Shown here: piece after piece, positions 1-9,187 of the stretch
How positions within the stretch are numbered: position 1 is the first letter of the stretch
Layout of the letters: each line of letters begins with the position of its first letter
NCBI GenBank assembly: GCA_026169375.1
Contig: JAPFCR010000001.1
Location: 1-64,000 of the forward strand
Source: Sporosarcina sp.
Lineage (GTDB): Bacteria; Bacillota; Bacilli; Bacillales_A; Planococcaceae
Direction of reading: 5' to 3'
Length of the DNA: 64,000 nt
Notes under the pieces: model-generated
The model's input: the letters and a program-made list of their open reading frames with translations, nothing else
The model's database searches: none
What the model was told of the DNA's origin: nothing
Position numbers and translations under genes: made by a program

Positions 1-3
1 ATT

Positions 4-213
4 TTATTGTTGTTGCTCCCCCTTCATTTGCGACTTAGCCTGACGTACTAATCGCGTGGTAATTTCTCCGCCAACGGAACCGTTAGCACGCGATGGCGCA
101 GCGGGTCCCATTTGTACACCAATTCATTGAGCGCGTTCATATTTCATTTGGTCAAGAGCTTGTTGTACACCAGGGACTAAGAGTTGGTTTGAATTGTTAT
201 TGTTGCTTGGCAA
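4..213 (-). pseudogene. alpha/beta-type small acid-soluble spore protein, in-frame stop
   Basis: Reading from a TTG start at 213 behind a strong AAGGAGGTG ribosome-binding site gives a 69-codon frame matching alpha/beta SASPs, which coat and protect spore DNA. The family core NQLLVPGVQQALDQMKYE and the later RANGSVGGEIT block are both present. Codon 30 (positions 124-126) is TGA, where the family normally has Glu in the YEIAQEF stretch cut by germination protease Gpr. The Ile after the first Glu is Arg. The bases fit a shifted T: CAA-GAATTT-GGT in the usual gene against CAA-TGAATT-GGT here, so two compensating indels are simpler than three substitutions. The ends of the gene look intact. It lies downstream of thiI, as sspA does in B. 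subtilis. The call is a broken gene, or a sequencing error at one spot. Confidence 0.8.
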
Positions 214-348
214 GACTAACACCTCCTTGTGACATATAGAATGTACTGAATTCAAAAATTCATACAGGAGATATAAGTGGTAATTTTTTCATATTTTTTC
301 ACCTAAGAATTCTAAGTAACAAGAGATTCTTTTAGCGTCATAAATGTT

Positions 349-1551
349 TTATAAAAAATCGTCGAATGTATCTTCTTCTACGCGTGGAAGCTTGTATGTG
401 CGTCGTTCTTGAATTGCTTTTTCAATCATTGGTTCAAAATCAGTAAAGCTTTCAAAGCGTTTAACTCGATCTAATTTTGGTTTTGTTTTAGGTCTAGCTG
501 GTGTAAATATTGTACAACAATCTTCATAAGGTCTAATGGAAATATCATACGTATCGATTTCTTTTGCAATATCAATGATTTCACTCTTATCCATTGCAAT
601 AAGCGGACGCAATACAGGCGTTGAAGTTACATCATTAATAGCAGTTAAACTTTCTAACGTTTGACTCGCTACTTGACCAAGACTTTCACCTGATACAAGT
701 CCTAATGCACTAATTTCCTCTCGAACACGGTCAGCAATTTGTACCATCAATCTACGTGTCGTTGTCATTGATTCTCCATCTGGAATTTGTTTAGCAATAA
801 CTTGTTGAATTTCTGTAAATGGAATGACATGCAAGCGAACTATTGCGCCAAATGCGCATAACTTCTCCGCTAAATCCAATACTTTTTCTTTTGCAAGTTC
901 ACTTGTAAACGGCGGACTTTCAAAATGAATTGCATCAATTTTAACACCTCGTTTCATCATCATATATCCTGCTACAGGACTGTCAATTCCGCCCGAAAGC
1001 ATAAGCAACGTCTTTCCTGCAGAACCAACTGGCATACCTCCTGCTCCTGGATAGACTTTAGATGTGAGGATTGCATTATCTTGTCGAATATTCACATGTA
1101 ACAAGATATCAGGTTGTCTCATTTTTACATGTAAATCCTCAAAGTTTTTTAACACATGCGCACCAATCATTCGTTGAAGCTCATTTGTGATATAAGGAAA
1201 TGTTTTATCTGTCCTTCTAATTTCCACTTTGAATGACTTTCCTTCTGTTTCTTCTGCACCGACTGCTTTTAATGCTGTCTCATAAATCGCTTCTAATGTT
1301 GGTTCACATTTAAACACTGGACTAAACGAATGAATGCCAAATACTTTAGGCAAACGTTCCATTACTTCAGCCATTTCCGTTTCTATATCTGCTGTTAAAA
1401 ACATTCGATCACGTTCAGCTTTGATTTTTACTGAAGGAAGTCCTGTCATCGCATTTTTTATATTTTTTGTTAATTGGCGGATGAAAACATTTCGATTCCG
1501 ACCTTTTAAGGATAACTCACCATATCTAATTAATAACTCATTTGAAATCAT
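349..1551 (-). CDS. thiI: tRNA uracil 4-sulfurtransferase ThiI
   Basis: ThiI activates U8 of tRNA with ATP and inserts sulfur to make 4-thiouridine; in some bacteria it also feeds thiamine synthesis. The 400-residue product has a ferredoxin-like/THUMP N-terminal half (about residues 1-165) and a PP-loop pyrophosphatase domain whose ATP motif SGGIDSP sits at residues 186-192. It ends without the C-terminal rhodanese domain of the E. coli enzyme, as is usual in Bacillales, where sulfur comes directly from the partner desulfurase. Its ATG lies inside the end of the upstream cysteine desulfurase gene (14-bp overlap), with GGGGAAAG as ribosome-binding site, so the two are almost certainly translated from one message. 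Confidence 0.95.
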   Translation of the reverse strand: MISNELLIRYGELSLKGRNRNVFIRQLTKNIKNAMTGLPSVKIKAERDRMFLTADIETEMAEVMERLPKVFGIHSFSPVFKCEPTLEAIYETALKAVGAEETEGKSFKVEIRRTDKTFPYITNELQRMIGAHVLKNFEDLHVKMRQPDILLHVNIRQDNAILTSKVYPGAGGMPVGSAGKTLLMLSGGIDSPVAGYMMMKRGVKIDAIHFESPPFTSELAKEKVLDLAEKLCAFGAIVRLHVIPFTEIQQVIAKQIPDGESMTTTRRLMVQIADRVREEISALGLVSGESLGQVASQTLESLTAINDVTSTPVLRPLIAMDKSEIIDIAKEIDTYDISIRPYEDCCTIFTPARPKTKPKLDRVKRFESFTDFEPMIEKAIQERRTYKLPRVEEDTFDDFL

Positions 1552-2683
1552 TTGACTTTCCCCTTTTCAATAAATGTATGAAATCCATAAATACTTTTTT
1601 AAATTGCGTCATTTGTTCATCTGTATTGAATTCACCAAAACTAATTCGAATGACGCCATCTTTAAATTGCTCTTCTAATTGAATGGCTTCAATCACGTGA
1701 CTTACATCATTACTTTTGGAAGAACATGCACTTGAAGTAGATATTGTAATATTATTTTTTTGGAAAAAATTAACAGCGACTTCCCCTTTAATGCCCTTAA
1801 AAGCAATTGACAAAATATGAGGCGCACTCGTTTCTTTTGCTACTATTTTCACTTCTGGAACTTGTTCGACATGTGCAATTAACTGTTTACGCCATCTTTC
1901 ATAAGCCGCTACATTTGTTCTCTCTGCCACCATTCTCATCGCACGTGCAAGGGTAGCTGCATGAGATGTTGAAACTGTTCCGCTTCTTACACCTTCTTCT
2001 TGACCACCACCGTAGTTAATTGCTTCTGGTGTTATTTGCGCACGTGTAATTAGTGCTCCTGATCCTTTTAAGCCGTGAATCTTATGGGCTGAAATTGTCA
2101 TGGCATCAGGTCCATCACCCGTTAGTGTAATTGGTAATTTACCAAAACTTTGTACCGCATCAACATGAAAAATCGCTCTTGTTCTTTCTCGAATGAGCTG
2201 ACTACATGCTTCTATTGGTTGAATCGAACCAATTTCATTGTTCACATGCATCACGCTGACTAAAATGGTATCATCCCTTAATTTTTCTGCTAATGCTTCT
2301 ATAGCTATAACACCTTCGCGATTCACTGGTAAGTAATCAACTTCAAAGCCTTCCAACTCAAGTTGCTTGGCTGCTTCTATTATAGAAGGATGTTCGATTT
2401 TTGTTGTAATAATATGTTTCCCTCGATGTTTAAATTTACGTGCAAATCCGAGTATTGCTAAGTTATTTGCCTCTGTCCCACCTGATGTATACGTAACAAT
2501 TCCTTCAGGTGCTTTGACGATATTTAATATTTGTTCGCGGGATTTTTCAAGCAATGCGTCTACTTGCCTCCCCGCTAAATGCAGTGAAGCAGGATTTGCA
2601 AAAAACCGCTTGTTCACTTCTACAAAAGATGTCAATACCTCTTCACTCGGTTCAGTCGTTGCACTATTATCAAAATAAATCAT
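1538..2683 (-). CDS. nifZ: cysteine desulfurase, ThiI partner (NifZ/IscS-like)
   Basis: A class V PLP-dependent aminotransferase-fold cysteine desulfurase that takes sulfur from L-cysteine as a persulfide and hands it to ThiI for s4U formation. The 381-residue protein has the PLP lysine in SAHKIHGLKG (K201) and the catalytic cysteine in STSSACSSKS (C320); GGTEANN near residue 68 contributes to cofactor binding. The pairing with thiI, in the same order and overlapping, is the arrangement seen for nifZ-thiI in B. subtilis, which separates it from the sufS and iscS desulfurases. Ribosome-binding site GAAGGATG precedes the ATG. Confidence 0.93.
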   Translation of the reverse strand: MIYFDNSATTEPSEEVLTSFVEVNKRFFANPASLHLAGRQVDALLEKSREQILNIVKAPEGIVTYTSGGTEANNLAILGFARKFKHRGKHIITTKIEHPSIIEAAKQLELEGFEVDYLPVNREGVIAIEALAEKLRDDTILVSVMHVNNEIGSIQPIEACSQLIRERTRAIFHVDAVQSFGKLPITLTGDGPDAMTISAHKIHGLKGSGALITRAQITPEAINYGGGQEEGVRSGTVSTSHAATLARAMRMVAERTNVAAYERWRKQLIAHVEQVPEVKIVAKETSAPHILSIAFKGIKGEVAVNFFQKNNITISTSSACSSKSNDVSHVIEAIQLEEQFKDGVIRISFGEFNTDEQMTQFKKVFMDFIHLLKRGKSNDFK

Positions 2684-2719
2684 AAATCTTCATCCTTCCT
2701 ACTCTTTGTGCATAACAAA

Positions 2720-2750
2720 GCCACCAGCACAGTCTCTCCGTGCGGGTGGC
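2720..2750 (-). terminator. Rho-independent terminator of ezrA
   Basis: On the minus strand GCCACC and GCAC pair with GTGC and GGTGGC around a short loop, followed by a T-rich run (TTTGTT). It lies between ezrA and nifZ, so it ends the ezrA transcript. Confidence 0.7.
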
Positions 2751-2828
2751 TCAAACAAATAAAAGAAAACAATTTGGTTATAAAGAACGTTTTCTAACGA
2801 CGTCCGGTTCACTTCAAAATTGAACGAA

Positions 2829-4532
2829 TTAATTCATCTTCGTTTTGGACTGTATCAATTCCTCAATTTGCTTCATTGCACCAGGCTCTACTTCTTCAAC
2901 AGCAGTCGCTGCTTCTTCAAGCGCTTTTGTATAACGAAATTGTCTAAAAGATTCTTCTGCTTCTTGTAGTTGTTTATGAATTTGTTCATTTGAAGCTCGG
3001 TATCGATTACCGTACTGAATGATATGCTCGATCAACATAACATTTTCAAGTAACTCTTTCGATTTTTCCTTCACTTCTTGAACAGATTGGTTTGCGTTAT
3101 CTAAATAAGAATAAACGAGTGCCATACTTAATGGAACTTCCTGCAAGCTTTGTCTTACGATATATAACTGTTCATCCGCTTCCTCTAATCTTGCATCAAT
3201 ATCGCTCGGAATTCCAGGAATGTTCCCTCTATGTAAAGCACGATCTATTTCTTGCAATTCTTTTGTTAAGCCCTTTACTTCCTTACGAACTTTATGCTCA
3301 TCGTTTCTTAAATTTTTCATGCGATTTGCAAATTCATTAATTTCTTCTTTTATTTGATTTCTTACTTCACGGACTTCTTCTATCTCTTCTTGCAAACTTG
3401 AGTAAGCAGAACTCTTCTCTTCAACTTGCATCGTAATAAGTTCAACTTTTCTGTTTAGTCGTTCTATCTTTTCAAGCGCATCTTGCGGGATTTTCGCTTC
3501 TTGCTCCGGAATACGATAACTTTGTTGAACGAAAACAACTTCTGCTAACATATCTTGAATGAAGGCAAGTAATTTTTTCAACTCATTTAGTTCTTGGTCA
3601 TATTCGTTTTCAACAAAATGTCGCGCAATAACTTCCTCTTCAAGTGCATCATACATGGCATCTAGTTCTTGATGAATTTCTTCCGTTCGCTCTGAAACTC
3701 CGTCCATTTCAAGCTGACTAATTTTTACAAGCATTTCCTCTAATTCAACTTCGAGATAATCTAATTTTTCTCCTAACTCTAAATGTCGTAAGTAATATGC
3801 TTGTCCTTCCATTTCACGCGTCCCATTTCGTAATTCACGAATCAAGGATGGTATTGTATTTTGAAGCTCTTTTAATAAGGACGGTAAATCTTCGATCAGT
3901 TGAAACAAATCGTCCCCTTTTTCTGTCAATGCGATTACAATTTCTCGAGCCTGTAGATAATTTCCACTTTCTGTAAGTCTTTCGTATTCTGCAAACTGAG
4001 GGTTAAATTTTTCAAGCTCTTTTTCGAGAGGATTTACAGTTGAACCAAATGCCGGTTGGTGTGCCAATATTTTCTTCCGCGCACCACGATACTTCTCTTG
4101 TAAAGCTTCCATTTCGACACGATTCTTCTCTTCACTCCCAATAAGTAAATCAAGCCCTGAGAGGATTTCTTTCATTTTCTTTTCACAAAACTGAACTCTA
4201 TTTTCAATTTCAGAAATTGTTTCTTTAATTTTTTTAAACTTAAAATGATTGATTTGCTCCTCCGCCTCAAAAAACAAAGTGTCAATTGCAGGCATATGTA
4301 TATCAACCACTTCTGTCCATTCAGCACGCCACGCTTCAAATTTCTCTTCCGTTTCACCTGTCATATTTAATTGTTTGATTTTCGTCATTTCTTCAAAAAT
4401 CGGTTTGTTTTGAATTTGAAGCTTTTCATGTTCTAATGTTTTAATTTTATGGGCATATTTGCGTCTAAATGATATAGCTAAAACATTTATTGTTATAATA
4501 AGAAGTATAATGACAACAATTGCTGCTTTCAT
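2829..4532 (-). CDS. ezrA: septation ring formation regulator EzrA
   Basis: EzrA is a membrane-anchored negative regulator of FtsZ assembly that also helps recruit PBP1 to the septum. The 567-residue product has one N-terminal membrane helix (residues 3-20, AIVVIILLIITINVLAISF) followed by a long, highly charged coiled coil made of spectrin-like bundles, with Glu/Lys heptads almost throughout; this length and layout are those of the family. It has its own AGGAGGAG ribosome-binding site and terminator and appears monocistronic. The divergent ytsP gene lies about 200 bp away. Confidence 0.93.
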   Translation of the reverse strand: MKAAIVVIILLIITINVLAISFRRKYAHKIKTLEHEKLQIQNKPIFEEMTKIKQLNMTGETEEKFEAWRAEWTEVVDIHMPAIDTLFFEAEEQINHFKFKKIKETISEIENRVQFCEKKMKEILSGLDLLIGSEEKNRVEMEALQEKYRGARKKILAHQPAFGSTVNPLEKELEKFNPQFAEYERLTESGNYLQAREIVIALTEKGDDLFQLIEDLPSLLKELQNTIPSLIRELRNGTREMEGQAYYLRHLELGEKLDYLEVELEEMLVKISQLEMDGVSERTEEIHQELDAMYDALEEEVIARHFVENEYDQELNELKKLLAFIQDMLAEVVFVQQSYRIPEQEAKIPQDALEKIERLNRKVELITMQVEEKSSAYSSLQEEIEEVREVRNQIKEEINEFANRMKNLRNDEHKVRKEVKGLTKELQEIDRALHRGNIPGIPSDIDARLEEADEQLYIVRQSLQEVPLSMALVYSYLDNANQSVQEVKEKSKELLENVMLIEHIIQYGNRYRASNEQIHKQLQEAEESFRQFRYTKALEEAATAVEEVEPGAMKQIEELIQSKTKMN

Positions 4533-4728
4533 TTTACTCCTCCTCTCTACACGAACTATACATTTATATTCTCTTATATCGTATCATGTTTTTACATTTT
4601 TAGTGAAAAAAACAAAAAATACCAGGAAGTAAATTCATAAATGATCAATTGTTGCATTCTTTTGTAAAACAATGCTGAATATTGTATGCTAAGCTTTAAA
4701 TTTAAATTATACATAAAGAGGTGTTCTT

Positions 4729-5199
4729 ATGTCTACCACGAACTTTTATTCAACAGAAAAATATGATTCATTAGCTAAACAACTGGATGCACTACTGTTA
4801 GACGAGCCTAATTTATACGCCAATTTAAGCAATGCTTCCGCTCTTCTTAATCAGTTTTTCGATCGAATCAATTGGATTGGTTTTTATTTAATGGAAGACG
4901 GAGAGTTGGTCTTAGGTCCATTCCAAGGACGACCAGCCTGCGTGCGTATTCAAGTTGGCAAAGGCGTTTGTGGAACTGCTGTAGAGAAAAAAGCGTCTAT
5001 CATTGTCCCGGATGTTGAGGCATTTCCTGGCCATATCGTTTGTGATGTTGCTTCTCGTTCTGAAATTGTTGTACCAATGATAAAAAACGATAAAGTCATT
5101 GGTGTGTTAGATATTGACAGCCCTGAATTAAATCGCTTTTCTGACGAAGATCGTATCGGCTTAGAAAATGTAGTCGACGTACTCCTTAAACACATTTAA
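4729..5199 (+). CDS. ytsP: free methionine-(R)-sulfoxide reductase (GAF domain)
   Basis: A 156-residue single GAF-domain enzyme of the fRMsr family, which reduces free methionine R-sulfoxide using cysteines. The three family cysteines are seen at C71, C81 and C105; the spacing of 10 and 24 residues is the same as C84, C94 and C118 of the E. coli enzyme (from memory of the family). The signature around FPGHIVCDVASRSEIVVP is intact. The start has the ribosome-binding site AAGAGGTG. The gene is divergent from ezrA and convergent with the GGDEF gene, a neighbourhood like ytsP-ytrP of B. subtilis. It is followed by a strong terminator. Confidence 0.9.
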   Translation: MSTTNFYSTEKYDSLAKQLDALLLDEPNLYANLSNASALLNQFFDRINWIGFYLMEDGELVLGPFQGRPACVRIQVGKGVCGTAVEKKASIIVPDVEAFPGHIVCDVASRSEIVVPMIKNDKVIGVLDIDSPELNRFSDEDRIGLENVVDVLLKHI

Positions 5200-5200
5200 A

Positions 5201-5240
5201 AAAGCTTTAACGTCTCTAGTGAGACGTTAAAGCTTTTTTA
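5201..5240 (+). terminator. terminator of ytsP
   Basis: A perfect 16-bp stem (AAAGCTTTAACGTCTC and its complement) around a TAGT loop, followed by a T run. Only the + strand gene ytsP ends immediately before it. Confidence 0.9.
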
Positions 5241-5321
5241 AAATCAGCCACATTTTTCAGTCCAACAAATAAGCTGAATACACGATCGCTACTTTAATTA
5301 TAAACAGGTCCCATTTTCTTT

Positions 5322-7160
5322 CTAAAGAACCAATTGATTCTTTCCTTGGTCTTTCGCTTGATATAACATTTTATCGGCTTTTTTGAATAACAAGTCAAAA
5401 CTGCGATATACTCCAGGCTCCCAATAAACAAGCCCCATAGATACAGTGACAGAAGGGTTCGTGATTGTTGGTATTCTTTCGAGCAATTTTTGAGAAAGTG
5501 TTTCCAATTCGGCTTTTTTATAAATTGGTAAATAAACAGCAAATTCTTCTCCGCCCCATCTGGCAGCTATACCAGCACTTTTCATCTTTTCTATTAATAG
5601 GGTTCCGATTTGTTTTAAAACGCGATCCCCAACATCATGACCGAATTCATCATTGATAAGCTTAAAATTATCAATATCGAATAACAAGAAAGAACCACCT
5701 TGATTTTCTTCAATCACCTGATAAATCTGCTTTTCTAAATAGCGGCGTGCATAAAGACCTGTTAGATGATCTTTTTCAGCGAGCTCTCGCATTTTTTCAC
5801 GTAATTGTAAATTGGAAATCGATAACGACGCATGAATAATTAATGATTCCACTAATTTAAAATGGTCAAACGAAAAGAAATATTTCTCTTTATGTAAACA
5901 AATCGCAATGCCAATGACTTCTTCTTGATTGAGTATAGGCATCCCAATCACCGACTTATACAAAGGATGCTTTGTTAAGGTACTCTCAAAATCCGCTTCG
6001 AATAATGGCGTTTTTTCTTGTTTAATATAATGAGACACATATTGAATATACTCTTTTCCTTCACGTTCTTTGAAAAAGCAACTCGTTGTTTCCACTAATT
6101 CATATTCTTGATTCTGATCATAAAATATAAATAATACTTCATCCGGTATTAATACTTTTTCTAATTGTTTCTTCAAATAAGCGAGCATTTCACGCAACGT
6201 CAAACTACTATTTAATTTTTGCGAGGTTTCATTGACCAGCTGTAAATCTTCGTTTAATCGATGAGCTTGATTGTATAAGCTTGCATTTTCCAAGGCCCTC
6301 CCAGTCGTGTTCACGAGCATGTAAATCAAGTTTCTTTGAGTGGAAGAATAAAAAATCCCTTTAGGCACTTCTATATTTAAAACACCGTAAACACCTTGGC
6401 GTCCTTTAACGGGTGCATTCATACTGATGATGTTTTTTTCTTCGTTTATTTCTTTCGTCATCACACCATTTAAAAATGTTTTCACGATCAAAGGACTATT
6501 TTCTACCTGATTAAATATTTCATACGTATGATTCATACCTGATTGTTCGCGTGAAAGAATAAGTCTCGTTTTAGCTAGCGGGAGTATCCTCTGAACAGTT
6601 TCAAGCATTCGGTCTAATATCGTTTCGCTTGTCATCGTTGAAGTAAATGACTCCGTAGTATTGAATAACAACCTAAACTTCTTTCCTTCTGTAATTAATC
6701 CATTTAGCTGGCGAATACTTGTGATAAATCCCCCAATTATCGCTTCAAACTCTTGGAAATAAACACTTTTTGCAAAATCAAGCCAAGCGTCAGTTGATTC
6801 AATTAATAAAAGCGCTAATGGTTCAGATTTATTATTTTTAAAGACAATAAAATCATCAATATTGCCATGTCCAACTTTTTGTAAATAGTGTATAAAACCT
6901 TCTTTTCCAGATTCTACTAGCTCTTTTGAAAATTCACTTGAAGATTCCCAAGAAGGTAATGTATAATTTTTAATTGCTATAAATTTATTTTGAGATGCAT
7001 GATAAATGTAAAATTCTGTTTCATGAACATGGAAATAACGCTTGAAATCTTGGTCTAATAATGTAAACCACTCATAATAGGAGCGTTCCTCTATTTTATC
7101 AATTAATAAATTCAACAATCTGTTTTTCATTTTAGACATTGTTGCTTGATAATGCGACAT
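5322..7160 (-). CDS. ytrP: GAF and GGDEF domain diguanylate cyclase
   Basis: A 612-residue predicted cytosolic sensor-cyclase making c-di-GMP. The N-terminal part (to about 300) and the region around 320-450 look like tandem GAF domains, and a GGDEF domain fills the last 165 residues. The active-site motif is GGEEF at residues 536-540, compatible with activity. No RxxD inhibitory site stands five residues upstream, so product feedback through a classical I-site is unlikely. No membrane helix is visible. I place the start at MSHYQ, preceded by GGAGAGAG; the in-frame ATG upstream has no ribosome-binding site. Position between ytsP and rpsD matches ytrP of B. subtilis. Confidence 0.85.
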   Translation of the reverse strand: MSHYQATMSKMKNRLLNLLIDKIEERSYYEWFTLLDQDFKRYFHVHETEFYIYHASQNKFIAIKNYTLPSWESSSEFSKELVESGKEGFIHYLQKVGHGNIDDFIVFKNNKSEPLALLLIESTDAWLDFAKSVYFQEFEAIIGGFITSIRQLNGLITEGKKFRLLFNTTESFTSTMTSETILDRMLETVQRILPLAKTRLILSREQSGMNHTYEIFNQVENSPLIVKTFLNGVMTKEINEEKNIISMNAPVKGRQGVYGVLNIEVPKGIFYSSTQRNLIYMLVNTTGRALENASLYNQAHRLNEDLQLVNETSQKLNSSLTLREMLAYLKKQLEKVLIPDEVLFIFYDQNQEYELVETTSCFFKEREGKEYIQYVSHYIKQEKTPLFEADFESTLTKHPLYKSVIGMPILNQEEVIGIAICLHKEKYFFSFDHFKLVESLIIHASLSISNLQLREKMRELAEKDHLTGLYARRYLEKQIYQVIEENQGGSFLLFDIDNFKLINDEFGHDVGDRVLKQIGTLLIEKMKSAGIAARWGGEEFAVYLPIYKKAELETLSQKLLERIPTITNPSVTVSMGLVYWEPGVYRSFDLLFKKADKMLYQAKDQGKNQLVL

Positions 7161-7276
7161 ACTCTCTCTCCTATTCAATAAAAAATTATCTTTCTTCAAT
7201 AGTAATTCATTTATACTATGTTTTCAATTGGGAACACAGACCTATTTCTACAATTAAATATGTTGTCATTTTATAC

Positions 7277-7305
7277 TTGACTATCCTTTTTAAAGCTGTT
7301 ATATT
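7277..7305 (+). promoter_or_regulatory. sigma-A promoter of rpsD
   Basis: TTGACT, a 17-bp spacer and TATATT, about 190 bp before the rpsD start. The long leader between it and the gene fits the autoregulatory leader described in the next entry. Confidence 0.75.
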
Positions 7306-7319
7306 TGTAAAGTGTAAAA

Positions 7320-7480
7320 TATACGCAGCAGTTATGTGTTTCAGTTTGTTCAGTCTATTCCTTATAAGAGGTGTAACGTGTAACCTTCTGGCTGCGAAGG
7401 CGAAGTTACAAGAGCATAGAATGACTACTGAATTGAACATATCTGGTCTTATTTTACAACAAAATAAAACCAATTTAGAG
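7320..7480 (+). ncRNA. probable S4-binding leader of rpsD
   Basis: The leader between promoter and rpsD contains a clear composite hairpin at 7380-7409: GTAAC and CTTC pair with GAAG and GTTAC, with a purine bulge GCGAA on the 3' side. In Bacillales S4 represses its own gene by binding a leader RNA in this position, so this is the likely operator. I assign it from position and the visible stem; I could not check it against the covariance model, and the exact boundaries are uncertain. Confidence 0.6.
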
Positions 7481-7492
7481 GAGGAGTCTATT

Positions 7493-8098
7493 ATGGCTCG
7501 TTATACAGGTCCATCATGGAAATTATCACGTCGTCTTGGTATTTCACTTACTGGGACAGGAAAAGAAATTGAAAAGCGTCCTTACGCACCAGGTCAACAC
7601 GGCCCAACTCAACGCGTAAAGCTTTCAGAATACGGATTACAGTTACAAGAAAAGCAAAAGCTTCGTTTTATGTTTGGTGTAAACGAACGTCAATTCAGAA
7701 CATTATTTAACAAAGCAGGTAAAATGCCTGGTAAACATGGTGAAAACTTCATGATTCTTCTTGAAACTCGCCTAGACAACGTTGTTTACCGTATGGGTCT
7801 TGCACGCACTCGTCGTGCTGCACGTCAACTTGTTAACCATGGACATGTTTTAGTCGATGGAAAACGTCTTGATATCCCTTCATACAGCGTTAGACCAGGA
7901 CAAGAAGTTGCTCTTCGTGAGAGATCACAAAACCTTGATGTTATTAACGAAGCATTAGAAGTTAATAACTTTGTACCTGAGTATGTTTCATTTGATGCTG
8001 AAACGAAAAAAGGTCAATTCATTCGCTTCCCTGAGCGTAGCGAATTACCAGCAGAAATTAACGAAGCATTAATCGTCGAATTCTACTCACGTAAATAA
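7493..8098 (+). CDS. rpsD: 30S ribosomal protein S4
   Basis: Primary rRNA-binding protein that nucleates assembly of the 30S body and represses its own synthesis. The ATG at 7493 follows GAGGAGG by seven bases and gives [16 protein letters not shown], the standard N-terminus; the longer open frame upstream is untranslated leader. The product is 201 residues, the family length, with the S4 RNA-binding domain in the middle ([23 protein letters not shown], about residues 100-125). It has its own promoter and terminator. In B. subtilis tyrS lies directly next to it; here an accessory island of about 1.3 kb separates the two. Confidence 0.98.
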   Translation: MARYTGPSWKLSRRLGISLTGTGKEIEKRPYAPGQHGPTQRVKLSEYGLQLQEKQKLRFMFGVNERQFRTLFNKAGKMPGKHGENFMILLETRLDNVVYRMGLARTRRAARQLVNHGHVLVDGKRLDIPSYSVRPGQEVALRERSQNLDVINEALEVNNFVPEYVSFDAETKKGQFIRFPERSELPAEINEALIVEFYSRK

Positions 8099-8124
8099 TA
8101 TTAGTATGTAGAATCCACTATTTA

Positions 8125-8166
8125 AAACCCTTGAAGTTGATTACATCAATCTTTCAAGGGTTTTTA
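8125..8166 (+). terminator. terminator of rpsD
   Basis: AAACCCTTGAA pairs with TTCAAGGGTTT around a 17-base loop and is followed by a T run. The T-rich tail is also the insertion point of the adjacent MITE. Confidence 0.88.
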
Positions 8167-8170
8167 TTTT

Positions 8171-8385
8171 GGTTCTATAATTTATGACGTTGGTGAAAGA
8201 AAATCCCTATCTCTGAAAAATTGGAGATAGGGATGGAATTTCACTAATGTCTTTTTTATTAATATAAATGGAACCTATAAAAAAGGCTGTTTAGAAAATC
8301 AGTTTTTCTGACATTCTAAACAGCCACATTATAAATCAATAATTATCGACTAAAATTCTTCACCAACGTCATTTGACAAAGAACC
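8171..8385. mobile_element. 215-bp MITE with 27-bp terminal inverted repeats and 8-bp TSD
   Basis: The two ends are inverted repeats of 27 bp starting GGTTCT and sharing ATGACGTTGGTGAA (21 of 27 positions match). Flanking octamers TTTATTTT (8163-8170) and CTTATTTT (8386-8393) match at 7 of 8 positions, as expected for an 8-bp target duplication. Inside are two strong hairpins: ATCCCTATCTC with its complement (8202-8234) and GGCTGTTTAGAA with its complement (8284-8325). There is no ORF. The GG ends and 8-bp duplication resemble ISL3-family elements by memory; the parent transposase is not in this window. Confidence 0.75.
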
Positions 8386-8400
8386 CTTATTTTGAAAATA

Positions 8401-8473
8401 AAAAATGGACAACAAATGACACAGCTAAACGCTGTAATCAAATGTTGTCCGCTGGTTGGCCAGTAGGACTGAA
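8401..8473 (-). repeat. two-hairpin element, copy 1 (3' of hicB)
   Basis: A 44-bp imperfect hairpin (8408-8451; outer arm GGACAACA, inner arm ACAGC, separated by an internal loop) followed by a 12-bp hairpin (8453-8464, CTGG/CCAG) and the box TAGGACTGA. A second copy lies at 9188-9260. On the minus strand the large hairpin ends in a T run, so it can act as the hicAB terminator. The small stem differs between copies by two compensating base-pair changes. Confidence 0.8.
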
Positions 8474-8887
8474 TTATTGGTGTTCTAAGTTTAACTCTTC
8501 TCTTAAAGCCTTTTGAAGTAAGGCTGAAAAATTTACATCTTTTTCTTTCCCTAGCTGCGCTAAATATCCTGGGAGTGTTACCATTTTGTTGACTGATTTC
8601 TGCTCTTCTCTTCTTCTTGCAGCATCTGTATCAGCCTCAATATATTGGATGAAATCTTTTCCAGTAATTAAATTCGTGAAAGCTTGGTAAACAGAAGAGC
8701 TTGGGATATCTTCTTTCGTATCTTCACTCACAATCAAAAACCCTTCAAGCGCATCTTTGGCCATATGAATTGCTTCAGCTACGCTCGATCCGAAAGTGAA
8801 ACATCCTGGCAAATCAGGAAAGCTAACGTTATAAGCATTGGAATCCTCTTCCCATTCAAAATGGGCAATATACATATACTGTGACAC
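8474..8887 (-). CDS. hicB: HicB-type antitoxin
   Basis: Antitoxin that binds and blocks HicA and represses its own operon. The 137-residue product has the HicB partial RNase-H-like fold at the N-terminus (YIAHFEWEEDSNAYNVSFPDLPGCFTFG is the typical start, about residues 5-33, then the helix EAIHMAKDALEGFL) and a C-terminal segment (about 105-135) resembling a DNA-binding ribbon-helix-helix or HTH. The start is GTG at 8887, seven bases after GGAGG; the internal ATG lacks a site. It follows hicA by 49 bp, toxin first, the common hicAB order. A two-hairpin repeat lies directly behind the stop codon. Confidence 0.88.
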   Translation of the reverse strand: MSQYMYIAHFEWEEDSNAYNVSFPDLPGCFTFGSSVAEAIHMAKDALEGFLIVSEDTKEDIPSSSVYQAFTNLITGKDFIQYIEADTDAARRREEQKSVNKMVTLPGYLAQLGKEKDVNFSALLQKALREELNLEHQ

Positions 8888-8936
8888 TTCTCTTCCTCCG
8901 TTCTATTCAAACAATATGTTCCAAGAGACAGGCAGC

Positions 8937-9122
8937 TTAGTGTAATAAGCCTGCCTGGTTTAAAATGTTTCTTTCTGTTCCGATTGGAATGTCTTTTCTT
9001 GGATGTGGTACTGTTACAATGCCCCGTCTTTCAGGATGTTTAAAGTGGTGATGACTTCCTGCTATCCTATGTAAAACCCATCCATTTTGCTCAATCTTTT
9101 TGATGATTTCTCTTGAACTCAT
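8937..9122 (-). CDS. hicA: HicA-type mRNA interferase toxin
   Basis: A 61-residue toxin with a double-stranded RNA-binding-like fold that cleaves mRNA independently of ribosomes until HicB neutralises it. The core GSHHHFKHP (residues 22-30) contains the family's catalytic histidine, and the N-terminal SSREIIKKIEQNGW and the later TVPHPRKDIPIGTERNIL segment are typical. Start ATG follows AAAGGAG by six bases. It has its own promoter just upstream and is the first gene of the hicAB operon. Such pairs are often carried on prophages or genomic islands, in keeping with the surrounding mobile sequences. Confidence 0.9.
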   Translation of the reverse strand: MSSREIIKKIEQNGWVLHRIAGSHHHFKHPERRGIVTVPHPRKDIPIGTERNILNQAGLLH

Positions 9123-9146
9123 ATTGTTCTCCTTTCTTATAACTTA

Positions 9147-9175
9147 ATTATAACAAATGCTTTTACATATGTCAC
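9147..9175 (-). promoter_or_regulatory. hicAB promoter
   Basis: On the minus strand GTGACA, a 17-bp spacer and TATAAT, about 25 bp upstream of the hicA start. HicB probably binds here to repress the operon, but no clear operator palindrome is obvious. Confidence 0.7.
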
Positions 9176-9187
9176 TCTGTATAAAGA

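Noticed and set aside
7139-7492. N-terminal extension of rpsD
   Set aside because: The open frame covers the promoter and leader; the conserved S4 start with a strong ribosome-binding site is at 7493.
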